Assembly (NCBI GenBank): GCA_006937955.1
Contig: SSNP01000131.1
Coordinates: 1,450,821 to 1,514,820, forward strand
Reading direction: 5' to 3'
DNA: 64,000 nucleotides
Source of the DNA: Pachypanchax playfairii
Lineage: Eukaryota > Chordata > Actinopteri > Cyprinodontiformes > Aplocheilidae
Position numbers and translations under genes: made by a program. Below are positions 1 to 11,500 of this stretch, one piece after another (position 1 is the stretch's first letter; each line of letters begins with the position of its first letter). Under the pieces are notes generated by a model. The model was given only the letters and a program-made list of their open reading frames with translations. It was not told the origin of the DNA and searched no databases.

Positions 1-2646
1 TACACTGAACCCATCACAGAGTACTTTATACCTTTTAACAGCTGTCAAAGCAAGCTTGAAACTAAATATCGAAACAACGTTGGCTCCCCTGACGGCTTTG
101 GTTTTCCAGCTGACATAGAACCAGAGAAAATCCAGGGAATCTGCATGGCCAGTGAAAACTACCAGAGAGCCTACCTAGCTGCAGGTTCGTTTGTGGATGG
201 GCACTTTGTGGAAGGGCCTGGCGAAGCAGATGATGAAACTGCTGACCTCACCAGAACTTCAGGCTGCCCTCAGCCAGAGGATAGCAAAGATTTAGATGAC
301 ACACATCTGTCTGAATTCACTCACTTCTATGAAGTTGATATTTACCAATCCATATTGGATACTAGTGCCTCAGATGCGATACAAGAGAGTCGGATCTTAA
401 GCATGATTCGACAGAAAAGCAAAGAGCAAGGAGATGTTGAGGCAGAATGTTGTTTAGTGTTAGATGGCCTTGAGAAGCAAGGGGAAAGTGCAATACGGGC
501 AGACTCACAGGAAGCTTCGGGATCTGTTGGATTTTTAATGGAGGATCTTGAAAATATGGTGCAGATGTGGGGATGTTATTCACCCTCAACTTCTGAAGAT
601 ATAGATGGAGAAAGCTTCATAGCAGACTCTCCTGTTCGGCTCTCCCCTCTTCTGGACAGTGTTTCACTGACCTTGAGCAAGCTACCCAAAAACCCAGAAG
701 AGTCATGTGTTCCTGAAGCGACCGGTGAACCAGCTGGTTTGAACTCATCCTGCCTCTCTATATTCGAGTTGCAGTATGACAGCCCCACTTTTCCCTTCCC
801 CCTCGACTCACTCACAGTTGGCAACGAAAACAACACAGATTCTAGCAGCTGTCTCGACCCACATTCAAATAAACAGTCACGTTTGCTAATATGGACCAAA
901 AATAGTGCCTTTGATGAAACTGAACTTTGTTCTAACCTGTCAACGCGAACCTGCAGCCCATGGTCACATTCAGAGGAGACCCGGTCAGACAACGAGCAAG
1001 GAAACCCTCCAACAGAGGCTGTTGCTCAAATTGGCAATGAAGAGACAGAATCTATTATCCTTCCTCTTTCTGGTACATATCTAGAAGATGAAATTTTTGA
1101 GTTTTTACAAGAAGGCAAAAAGTGTGAGAAGGTCAGCATTAGCAGGGCATCTAGTCAGACCTTCACCAAAAAATCCAAATTGGAGTCCATTTGCGGCATA
1201 GCACTGGAAGAGGATGAGAGTAAACAGTACAACACTGGCATGTTTTCGGACAACACAAACCAACAGAGTGGTGATTACAGCTCAGGGATAATAAAAGACA
1301 TTTGGACTGCAATTGGAGACGGTAATTCTGCAGCGTCCAAGCTTGAAGCAGAAAAGCCAAGCAAGGGACTCTTCTCAGATGATCCAGGCACTTATCGTTG
1401 CAACTGCCTAGAGGTCCAGACAAAAGGAATTCCAATTCAGGAACCCCAGAAAAAAGCAGTGCAGCGGTCTGAGTATCACCTCTGGAAAGGCAAGAAAGAA
1501 GAACAGGACTCAGCCAAAAACAAACTCTCCAAGGTAGATGCTGCAGGGGATTACATGACTCCGTCCAAGCCGTGGGACATGAGCTCTGATAAAGAAAGTA
1601 CATCGTTCATCCTTGGAGGGGTTTATGGAGAGTTGAAAACACTAAGTGGAGATAAGAGCTGGGCTGTTGTACCACCAGGTGATACTCAAGAGAACTTGCT
1701 CCAGTGTGCTGCTGCAGCTGCCTCAGTGTCCAGCTCGGACAAGCTCACCATCTCTGGCAGAGACGTGTTCATGAACACCGGCAGCTGCTTTGCCCCTGGG
1801 CACAGGCCCCTGTGGAGGCCTCTTGTTTCCTTCGGGCAGAGTGACCAGGCTAACAGAGGGGGTGGAGATGGATTAAATAAGGGATTTTCTTTGATCTTCC
1901 ATGAAGATATACTTGGATCTTACGGAGGCTGGCATAGTGAGGAACCAAGTTTAAAATATCCGTTTGCATCCTTTAACCTGAACAATCCCTTCTCTCAAGT
2001 CCTCCATGTTGAGTGTTCGTTTGAGCCTGAGGACATCGCTTCTTTCAGTCCAGGGTTTAAGCCCAAATCGATTCTTTGTTCAGACTCTGAGGGTGAGGCC
2101 TTCAACTCACGAATATATGGCTTCAACCGGACACAGTACAGGGCCATCCGCATTTCCCCTAGGACCCATTTCCGGCCAATATCGGCCTCAGAGTTGTCTC
2201 CTGGTGGAGTGAGTGATTCAGAGGCCGAGACTGACAAAGAAGAGATGAGTTTTCCTATGGTGGCACCGGTGGATGTTTTTGATGATCCTCAGGCGGACCT
2301 CAAACCTTTGGAGGAGGATGCTGAATGTGAGGGCCCTTACTATGGGAAGTCAGAACTGGAATCTGGTAAATTTTTACCCAGATTAAAGAAGTCTGGCATG
2401 GAGAAGAGTGCCCAGACCTCTCTGGATTCACAGGAGGGTTCTAGTACCCTCCTGCCGATTTCTGAGCAAGAAAGTTGCTCAAACTGCGAAACGGCAACAG
2501 CCGCATCAAGTGCAGGTGAACAGATGGATGTCAGCAAGATTCAAAATGAAGAAACTTCAGGAGAAAAACAGTCATGTTTATGTTCACCAGCAGGGCAGAT
2601 CCCAAAGTATGGGATTGCTTATGACTATGTTGGAGATGTGTCAGAG
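1..2646 (+). CDS. kiaa0232: KIAA0232 large coding exon (5' end outside window)
   Basis: A single 2646-nt open frame, 882 codons, ending SEG-type sequence GTG TCA GAG before the donor gtgaga at 2647. Such a giant internal exon is characteristic of this gene. The Met at 145 is internal, since homology to human KIAA0232 extends upstream of it to base 1. Reading past the donor gives only intron translation to a stop at 2695. Confidence 0.93.
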
Positions 2647-4735
2647 GTGAGAGTCTGTTTACAGTCTGTTTCAATGAAAGTTGCTCGGTTTGACTAAAAA
2701 ATAACTGTAAATAGGTTCTGTATTAGTATCTCAGGTGACATGTCTTCTCAAACACTAACCACCACCTGTTTGTCTTGTTAGTTTCCTCTGTTAAATCTAA
2801 GTGGACAGGGAGGTACTGGCAACCAGCCAGATGAGTGCTGGTGGCAGAACACAGTTTGTTCCCCCCTTTTCCCGGGATCTCAGTGTACAGGTAAATCTAT
2901 AACCAGACTAATTTGTTACTGCAGTGTCATGGGGGATATATCTCAGGGTAATTTGTGGTAACAATATTTATGATTCAGGGAAAAAAAACCTTGACATTGT
3001 GACAGAGTTGTTGCCAAGTTGAATGCATGAATTATTAGAGGGCTTGTTTGTTTTGCTTTTTTAATACAGAAATCTTGATGTCAGTACAACAGAACATATT
3101 ACCATGAATTAATGATTACTGAAGTAATTTCAACTAGCAGATCTTTACACAAAGTGTTTTGAATTACCGTATTTTCTGCACTATAAGGTGCACCTAAAAT
3201 CCTTTAATTTTCTCCATACCAACTGTGCGTCTTATAATCCGATGCACCTTGTGTATGAATCAATATTGGTTAGGCTACCGTAGTCAGGGGGCCACGGTAC
3301 AAGTTAGAAGCACACTAATACAGTGCTTGCCATTATTCCGGGTGGATTGACTAAAGAACTTCAGCCGGTGGATATTGACGTGAACAGGGCTTTCAAAGCT
3401 GCGAACTGTGTGAGAGCAGTGGATGACCAAAGGTGAGCACACTTTCACAAAGAAGGGAGACAGCACCACGTGCACTGATACGTCAGTGTCAACTGTGGTC
3501 CGAGCTTTCACGAAGGAAGGAATTGTCACTGAACTGCCAGGCAACAACAACAATACTGACTCGGATAATGACGAGTTTGATGTGACGGAACCGGCTGAAT
3601 GCTGCACTCGCCCAACTGTTAAACTCGGACATTGAAGATGAACTGAAAAAGTATCAGACTGTTTCTTTTCCCTGATTCAGTCAACACGTAAAAGTTTCTC
3701 TTCACGTTTGTGAATGCGCTAACTACGGTGGTTTGTATTTTATTATGGTAATAAAGTTACTGGTGTTGCACAATGCAGCCACTACATTAGTTTATATTCT
3801 ATGTGCCTTATAATGCGGTGCGCCCTATATATGAACACAGTTTTAAAATAAGCCATTCATTGAAGGTGCGCCTTATAATCCGGTGCATCTTATAATCCAA
3901 TGCGCCTTATAGTGCGGAAAATACGGTAATACAACTCAGATTTTAAATAAAAAGGAACCGACTGGCCGAAGAATATGAAGAAATAACGGCAGTTTTCACA
4001 AACTCCAACTGTTCAGAGAGACTTCAGGATCAGATCTGAACTGCTCTGATTTGTTTCCCTTTTGAGTGCCACACATCAACCACATCTTTGTTATTTCCTT
4101 CACATCTTTAAGTTTGTTTTGTTTTAACCTCTCGGAGTACCTGGTTCTCTCACATTGCACCACATGTTAATTTGTTGGATCTCCGTCTTTTGGAGCCAAA
4201 CTCTTTCTACTGACGAATCTGAAATATTACTGATTCCTTCAGCATTACTGAGGCCAACATGCAGCTCTAACACACAAAGGGGCCACTCCTTTATCACTGT
4301 GCTGGCACATGACCCAGACATGATGGCAGAGGACATGTTGGCTATTTGCTCGAACCGTAACAGCCATGTTTGTATCAGTCTTTGTGTCGTCTCTCTGCTG
4401 GATCTGAGCTGCCAACACAAACACATTGTGTTGTCATATTCATGCATTTTTTAATCACTTGGTTTTATAGCTGTGTTATTACAGTTTATTACTGTTATTA
4501 CTTTATCACATTGTATATACACTTGCACTTCAACATATAGGGATGTGTTTTGTCCCTTTTGTGTGTTTGTGGTGATTAGAATCTCCCATCTGTTCACACC
4601 AGACTGAAAAGGACCAATCACCCTAAAAACTTGATTTTAACATGAAGTATAAAAAACCCAACATGTCAGACTTGTCAGAGTTTTAAGAACTTAACCACTG
4701 TATTGTTCTTTTCCACAGGGAGCAGTAACATATGA
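1..4735 (+). CDS. kiaa0232: KIAA0232 orthologue, 3' part (partial at 5' end)
   Basis: The open frame runs from base 1 in frame 1 with no start inside the exon, so the gene begins upstream of the window. The translated protein matches what I know of vertebrate KIAA0232: the opening YTEPITEYFIP, LAAGSFVDGHFVE, SELESGKFLPRLKKSGMEKS and SPLFPGS segments correspond in order to the human protein. Exons as read: 1-2646 (phase 0 end), 2782-2890 (phase 1 end), and a terminal exon at 4719 with stop at 4733-4735. The protein is acidic and serine-rich, without a recognisable enzyme fold, signal peptide or membrane segment; its molecular role is essentially unknown. The following gene is TBC1D14 on the same strand, as in human. 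The C-terminus read here is shorter than human, and the last junction is uncertain. Confidence 0.93.
2782..2890 (+). CDS. kiaa0232: KIAA0232 penultimate exon
   Basis: Acceptor ttgttag ends at 2781 and donor gtaaat starts at 2891. It continues phase 0 from the large exon as FPLLNL...WWQN...SPLFPGSQCT, matching the human FPVLN...WWEK...SPLFPAS block. The exon is 109 nt and ends in phase 1. Confidence 0.85.
2891..4718 (+). other. KIAA0232 last intron
   Basis: It contains the pogo-like element at 3167-3926. The remainder (2891-3166 and 3927-4718) is AT-rich intron without further recognisable exons. Short open frames near 4124-4454 on both strands overlap each other and show no family resemblance. 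Confidence 0.7.
3167..3926 (+). mobile_element. pogo-like DNA transposon, internally deleted, TA target duplication
   Basis: The terminal inverted repeats are CCGTATTTTCTGCACTATAA at the left and its near-exact reverse complement ending AAAATACGG at the right. They are flanked by the dinucleotide TA at 3165-3166 and 3927-3928. Inside, on the + strand around 3345-3600, is a decayed transposase C-terminus: LTKELQPVDIDVNRAFKAA resembles the DDE_1/pogo segment with LQPxDxxVNxxFK, followed by VVRAFTKEGIV. A stop and a frameshift interrupt it. The size, 760 bp, is too short for a full transposase, so it needs a helper in trans. Subfamily is inferred. Confidence 0.8.
4719..4735 (+). CDS. kiaa0232: KIAA0232 terminal coding exon (tentative)
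   Basis: A pyrimidine-rich tract and acceptor ttttccacag end at 4718. In the frame carried over from 2890 the exon reads only GSSNI before TGA. In the +1 frame, reachable if the acceptor is the AG at 4721-4722, it reads AVTYEVYSSAEDVIC before TGA at 4767-4769, which looks more protein-like. Human has a longer C-terminus, so either the fish protein is short or the junction is misread. Confidence 0.45.
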
Positions 4736-7525
4736 AGTCTACAGTTCTGCAGAGGATGTGATCTGCTGAGAGGAAAACTTCCTCTGCTTTTGGGACTGGA
4801 CTTCTACCAGCAAAGATTCAGGGTCACCTCAGAGCTGGCAAACCTAATGTAGGCTAACTTTCTGAGACACCTCTCTGAAACCCAAACACATAACCCTGTT
4901 GTTTTTTGTTTTTATTTTCATTTACTAACTTAAAACATCCTTGTGTAATCAACAATCAGATCAACAACAAGTGAAAGTAGAAATACTCCAAAAAGGAAAA
5001 AAAAAAACTGTTCTGTCTTTGAGTGATGCCATGATTCTTTTACACACTGGTCCTATCCAGATCTCACAGTTAGCTTGTAGAGAAAATGTTTTGTTCTATT
5101 CTTGTCAGTTTTTGATCCCACCATTCTGAGTTTGAATCAAGATTCTGATGGTTGGTGTCTGAATGGTTGTGCATGTGTGTTCGTCCAACCAGTCTCACTC
5201 CTCGTTTATAGTTTAGTCTGAAACAACTGCTACCACATCCTCTACTCGCCACCTCCAGTTCAGAAAAACCAGAGCAGGCTGTGGAGGGTTTCTGAGTTAT
5301 GTAACCATTTGATGAAATAGTTTGTTTGGATCATTTTCTGAATGTGAAGTAGAGAATGTGTGCAGCTTTCTTCTAAATATTCGTAACCTCCCTTTGTGTG
5401 AAAAGTTTGTCTGATTTTTGAATGGTGATAGTCTTTCAGAAGCTAGTAGTAGAAACAGTGTGGTTTGTGAGACTACAATAAAACTTTTGAACATAAAAGA
5501 AAAGAAAAGGAGTTTTGTGGGGAAAAATATCAAAAATCTACTTAAAAATACAATGCTGTAAGAAATTGGGGTTTTAAAAAGTGTGTTAGAGGTAAAAAAG
5601 TTCATATGAGATGGCAGATTTGCAGCCATTTCTCCACACATCTTTCAACTAATAAATATTTTTTATTTTTCAATCTCAAATTCTATGGTACAAACTATTG
5701 GTGCTATCAATATTTTCAAACATCTTTTGGAGTTGCAGTTCAATAAATTGGCTGTCATAAGTTAAAGATATATTTTGTTTCCAGACAGTCAGATTTCATC
5801 AATGTTATTTTGCAAAAAAGAAAAAAAAAAGTTCTGGCTTACGTGACTTGCTTTGTTTATTTTAAAGGTAACCTCATAATTTGTTCCTGTAACACCCAAG
5901 GCAGAAAATAAATAGCGTTTATTTAAATCTCATGTTTGAAAAGCTCTTTCAGTTCCAAAAAGCAGAGTATCACCGCTGACTCTTCAGTTGTCAGGGGGCT
6001 GACATTAAACCAATAACTGACCCTGAACTGCTTCTGGACAAAATAGCTTTTTTGCAAACATTTTCTTCCATAATAGGTGTGTTTGAGTTTTTGATTACTA
6101 GAATATCTTGTTGACATTTAGCTTAATGTCTCCCTGTTTTGTTTGTGTGTGGTGACATGGAGCTTGTGAAGGCACTGGTTCACATCACATGTTCTGAAAC
6201 TTTACCTCAGAGAAATGTGACGTTCCTGAGAACACAAATGCATTAGTGCAGTGCTGTAAAATCTGAAACAATACTCTCATAAATGTTCTGCAAAGTAAAA
6301 ACCGAGCCTTGATTTGAAACTTTTTTTTTTTTTCTTTTTTTAGTGTGTCAAGTTGATGCATTTGGGCGTTGCTCGGCATTAGTTTTTCTCACAAATTTGT
6401 CTTTTTTTTTTTTTTTACAAAACAAGCGGATTTGAATTGTCCAAACTACGAGGAACGTGAAGCACAGTAATCAAAATAACCCTTTGATGAAATGAAAACG
6501 TTTTTACTGTTGCAGGTGACGGGATCTACTTTGGGTGCATGGCTTTGGGAAAGGGCTTCTGCTTTAAGTGCAACAATTATTTACCCCTAAGATTGTTTAG
6601 GCCAATGCATCTTTAAAAAAAAAAAATCAAAGTAGTGGAATGAAGTGCTCTCGACTTCAGGATCTTGCCCCCCCCCCCCTTTTTTTCTTTTGATGGATAC
6701 TCAGGAATTTTTTAATATGCGCATCTGCTACACTCAGACCTGTGACATTGTATTAATGTTTTTGTTTTACTATTGAAAGGAGTTCCTTTCAGGTAAACGG
6801 CTGAGCGGCTGTCATTAACATAGAGCTATAGTTTTAGTGAGGAAAAATACAGAAGCCATTGTAAATTGCATAAGCAGTGTGGAGGGAATATAAGAGCCCT
6901 GAGTTCTATGCAATATGGTGGCACATGTACATGTTCAGCAGAGACGAGTCATGCAGTTAAATGTGCATGCGTGTTGCTTTTGAGTGAGGAAGAGCTGAGA
7001 AAACAAACCATGGAATGTCTCTGAGAAATAAAGCATGCAAACATCACACTCCATCACTGAGTTGAATGAAACACATTTTAGTTTGAAGAGAAGTGAAAAT
7101 GTTCTGTGTGTATGTGTGTGCGTGAGAGAATGTGTACAAGAAGCACTTATATGAAATGGATTGCATTGCATTTTTCTCCATTTAACTCTTCCATTTTGAT
7201 AGGTTGTTTAAAAACAAAGAAAATGAACATGTTTAACGGGGATATATGTTCACTGAAGGTGTGTGTTGTATGTTTATACACACACAGACATGATGTTGAC
7301 GATGTTGCTGTGGTGTGGAGAACATAACCTCTGAAAACATGAGTTTTCCTCATCTTTTCATTCCCATCCAAATGATGCTCCTCCACTTTCCCTCTTCCTC
7401 TCTGTTCCTGAATCCCGTCCTGTCCTGAGTAGATGTTCTAATTTCATGTACACCCTGAGTAAATTATTTTTTTTTGTGGATTTTTTTTAACATCTAATAA
7501 AGGAATAAAACTGATCTCGGTGTGA
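4736..7525 (+). other. KIAA0232 3'UTR (inferred extent)
   Basis: No coding exon is recognisable from the stop to paired AATAAA signals at 7496-7501 and 7504-7509, which are followed by a GT-rich tract. The stretch is AT-rich with homopolymer runs (for example T at 6402-6416 and C at 6667-6679). Human KIAA0232 also has a multi-kilobase 3'UTR. The extent is inferred, not seen. Confidence 0.6.
7496..7509 (+). promoter_or_regulatory. Polyadenylation signals of KIAA0232
   Basis: Two AATAAA hexamers three bases apart, followed within 30 bases by a GT-rich downstream element (tgtgagtgttgtttgtttgg). This is the best 3' end candidate before the next gene. Confidence 0.6.
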
Positions 7526-8069
7526 GTGTTGTTTGTTTGGCTCGGGATTAACAGTTTTTCTCTGTGACCTCATGGTGACACTAGAGAGTAGAGTAGATGC
7601 CGTGACTCACATGTCTCCATAGAAACCAGTTCTGTCCTTATGAATATATTCCAGTCTCATTTTATTTAATTAAATATTTTATTAACAATGAATTATCTAT
7701 AGAACAGCATGCTGTTATGAATGTTGGGTTTAAACAGTCCATAAGTTTTTAATTAACTTGCACACGTTTTTTTTAGATAATTAAGTCAAAGGATATTTTA
7801 TTTCAGCTGCAGGTTATGAAGTTTTTATGCATGTGATTAAAATATATTTGATAAAACTGTTTGTTGAATAATTGTATTCACAGAAGTATTCATTACGCCT
7901 TGAACTGATCTGACCGCATTTTTATCGCTCGCTTTGCGTGTCGGATGATGTTCAAGTAAATGTGCAAGTTTCTAGGTTGATTATTGATGCCTTCAGGTCC
8001 AGACAGGTGAATCAATCGAGGCGTGTCGCTCTTCTATCGATTACGCTCCACGTACAAGTTTGTTTTAAA
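7526..8069. other. Intergenic spacer KIAA0232 to TBC1D14
   Basis: About 540 bp of AT-rich sequence. I see no gene in it. The last 150 bp become less AT-rich and probably belong to the promoter and 5' leader region of TBC1D14. Confidence 0.5.
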
Positions 8070-8093
8070 ATGGCGGCGGAAGCTACAAAACAG
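8070..8093 (+). CDS. Candidate upstream start exon, MAAEATKQ
   Basis: ATG in a good context (aaaATGG) opens eight codons, MAAEATKQ, ending exactly at CAG|gtatgg, a plausible donor in phase 0. It does not fit the phase needed by the main second exon at 14690. It could splice to an acceptor-like site at 8367 (cccattttag), giving a 13-residue upstream ORF MAAEATKQYVKRR with stop at 8383-8385, or directly to the phase-0 exon at 36334. It may be the TBC1D14 5' leader with an upstream ORF. Confidence 0.4.
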
Positions 8094-8389
8094 GTATGGA
8101 ATCTTAAACATCACTGGTAAATGTGTTGAATGTGTCTTTTAAATGTAAATAATACAGTAACAAATAGTTTTATTCCCTCTTTGAGGCCAACCAAACAAAA
8201 AAAGTGTTTTTATTGATTGTAACTGAATTCTGCTTCACTTGAGGAAGCACTTCAAATGACTGAGCAAGTGCACTTTGAGAGGAAGAGCTGCTACGTAGTG
8301 TTTGTGTTCAGTTTACCAGCATCCGTCTCCACATGACGGTAAATGACCTTCTTCTGTCCCATTTTAGTACGTGAAGCGGCGTTAAGAAG

Positions 8390-8479
8390 GAGATGGGAAT
8401 CTAGCAGTAGCCACAGCATCATGACGGACCTCTCCGGGCGGCGGCTACCTGTCACCCACCTGTAGCGTCCAGCGGCGGC
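8390..8479 (+). promoter_or_regulatory. GC-rich 5' leader/promoter of TBC1D14
   Basis: A local CpG-rich stretch (ccgggcggcggc, ccagcggcggc) directly before the ATG at 8480 stands out from the AT-rich surroundings, as expected for a housekeeping-type CpG promoter or 5'UTR. No TATA box is evident. Confidence 0.45.
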
Positions 8480-8528
8480 ATGGCGAACACGAACCACGGA
8501 GTCCAGAACCAGAGACACGGCCGCTGTG
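8480..8528 (+). CDS. tbc1d14: tbc1d14 exon 1 (long isoform start)
   Basis: ATG follows GCGGCGGC and opens MANTNHGVQNQRHGRC, ending in phase 1 at TGTG|gtatgt. The single base G joins AT of the next exon to give Asp. The phase match to 14690 decides this start over the ATG at 8070. Confidence 0.75.
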
Positions 8529-11500
8529 GTATGTCACGATGACATGCTAGCTCTCTTTGTAACTCTTCATTTAAGGCTTTTATAGCTTGAATTGTTCTTA
8601 TTGGTCACAACAAACCGCATACAGTAACGGGCAAATTTAACACGCGCGACTCAAGTTTAACATAAAAAAGTGCCTAAACACCTGACAAGAAAGTCTTTGG
8701 TTATAATAACAGTTTCACCGTAATTCGGCATACGTTTAAAATCCCAAATGGCTCAGGAACAGGACTCTTTTAATCTACTCAGTTTTGACCTTTACCATAT
8801 AAAAAAGGATATATTAAAGAGGATTTTGTTGCAAATTTAAATGCCAAATTTACTTTAAAATCATTTTATCAACTTGTAGTGGTCTTGTACTAATGGTGTC
8901 TAAAAGAAAAAGTGATAATATTCACAAATCATGGACCTGGTGGGGCTTGAAATAAAGTAACCAATAGGTAACAAACTGTTTTGTTATCTATTGGCTACCA
9001 GATTGTCAATCATATTTCTGTAGGTATTACATAGTTTGCTTAGGCTTCAGCACTACTTCACATGGAAGCGCTGCAAAGCCGAGCAGAACCAAGACCGGTT
9101 CCATTCGGTGCCCTTGTCAACCTATATGATGTAGTTCATGCCAGACATGTTATCATTTTGGTGTCTGGTCTATTTTTTGCGCGAGCGTTATGTGTCAATT
9201 CTGGCAGGAAATAACACCAAGACACACGAGACAATCTGATCAAAAATAATAGCAATTCTTCTAAATAAAATACTGCAATTGACAAATGCGATCATAATTG
9301 TGTATCTAAACAGACTATAGAGATGCAAAAAAAACAAAACACAACACACACAGCTCAACGGAGTGTGCTGACTAGGTTGGGGGGGTGGGGTTTTTGGGTG
9401 TCTGAACAAACGAAAGAGTAAGAGAAAGAGTTGAAGACAAGATGAACGATGTCAAATTAAAAGCAGGAGTAACTAAAACAAGCACTCTTCAATTGTTTTT
9501 TTTATGTTGTTTACGTACCCATGGTGAAAAAATAAACAGATGAGCAGAAACTCTTGTGGACCAGCGTGGAGAAAGACACATCTGACATGAACATGGAAAA
9601 AGCTGCAGTGTGCAGTGCATCAGGCTTCAGTGATCCACGCTAGCTAGCATTTCAGCACTAGCAGCACTTGTACTGAGTAATAATAAACAGTCTTTTACCA
9701 TTTATGACTCAAAGATGTTTGAAGAAACTAAGTTGTAGTAGTTCCACAAAAAACTCCAGCGATGCCGATAGTAAACACAACTACGCAATTCACGATTCAC
9801 GAAGGCGTTTCTTTCGTTGAGGGAGCAGGAGGAAGAGGGAGGGAAGGTTTACAACGCATGCGCACTACTCGAGAAACGACAAACAGCCGTTGAGCGTCTC
9901 ATTCGGAGTAAAATTGTATGTAATGCCTTTAAGTTAAATGCTCATTGTCACAAACATAATTAGATTTGTTTGCTTTTTAAAAAACAAACATTTGACTGCA
10001 TTTAAAATAATATTTAAGCTAATTCCTAATGCTGTTTTGACCTTAAAGGACAACTTCTTAAGAGAAAAGTTGCCCATATTTCAGTTTTTGTGACATCAAC
10101 TTGGAGTTAAATGTTTTTGTGCTGTCTGCTATTGTTGATTTAATGTCTCAAGTAAAGATCTATTTTAAAACTCTAAAAAGCACAATCAGGTTTCTCCCTT
10201 TGTGTGGCCTTTAATCTTTACTACAATAAGAAGTGAAAACACAAGCATTAAGTATCAGTTCAGCAGTCACTTCTGTCTATAGATCATTTCCACTGTTGCA
10301 CAAGAACAACCTGTTGCTGAGTTTTGGGACAAAGTCTGCAGGACTCACATGACCAACTGCAGGTCAGGGTTTATATCTGGGAAAGAATTCACCGCTTAGG
10401 AAAAGCTCTTGGCCTCGTCTCAGTGTCTCATTCAACTTTATCGATGAGATTTCAACTTTTTCCCATCTTAGTCCCCCTGGTTACAGCAGCGTCTCTTTCT
10501 TCAATCTTTGCTTGATTGTGCTCAGGCACAATGCTGAAGATTCGCTTCCAGCTGGTGTGAAGAGCCCGATGTGGCCCAGCAGGAGCCCAGTTCACGTTCC
10601 ATTCAGACTCCAGTTACAGCTTGCCTTATATTTCACTTTGCAGAGCTTCAACCCTTCTGTGTCTGATGTCCTTACAAAATGTGAGAATGAGTATTTTGAA
10701 TCATGAGTATTGCTGCTTCATACCCTTTTAAAGAACATACATTAACCATGTGCACCACATAAGCACAGCCTAATGTTGTCCACACAAACATTTTCTTATC
10801 CAGTGCCCCCCCCCAACATGCACAACACTAATGTTCAATGTCATTTTCAGTGTAGTTATTTCTAGAAGCCTCATCTTGTGATTCATTTAAACCAGGGCTC
10901 TCAAACTCCAGGCCTCGAGGGCCACTATCCTGCATGTTTTAGATGTTTCCCTGCTTCAACACACCTGATTCAAATGAACAAGTCGTTAACAGGCTTCTGC
11001 AGGACTTGTTGAAATACAGAGGATTTGAATCAGGTGTGTTGAAACAGGCAAACATCTAAAACATGCAGGATAGTCGCCCTCGAGGCCTGGAGTTTGAGAC
11101 CCCTGATTTAAACAAACACTGGATGCTGTCATGGTCAGGAGATGGGCAGAAGAGGTTGGAGACAGTTAGCGGAGCTCATCAGCAGCGGAGTGCACCAGGT
11201 GTTTCTAATTTAAGCCAGTCCTTAAACAAATCAAATCAAAAATACTTTATTAATCCCCGAAGGGAAATTCAAGTGATGTTGTAGCTCGAGTAGAGTTCTA
11301 GCTGTGGACAGGAAGGATCTCCTGTAGCGGTTTGTGCTGCAGCAGATTATGAAGAATCTTCTGACTGAAGACACTCTGTTTTTGAGTTACTGTGTTCTGA
11401 AGAGGATGATGAGGGTTTTCCATCATGTTCTTCATCCTCCTTTGGACAATCAACCCAAGAGACTCCAGTTCAGTCTCCAGGACAGAATCAGTCCTCCTTA

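Noticed and set aside
576..992. 138-codon minus-strand frame inside KIAA0232 exon, and similar frames at 1163-1603
   Set aside because: Shadows of the conserved plus-strand coding frame.
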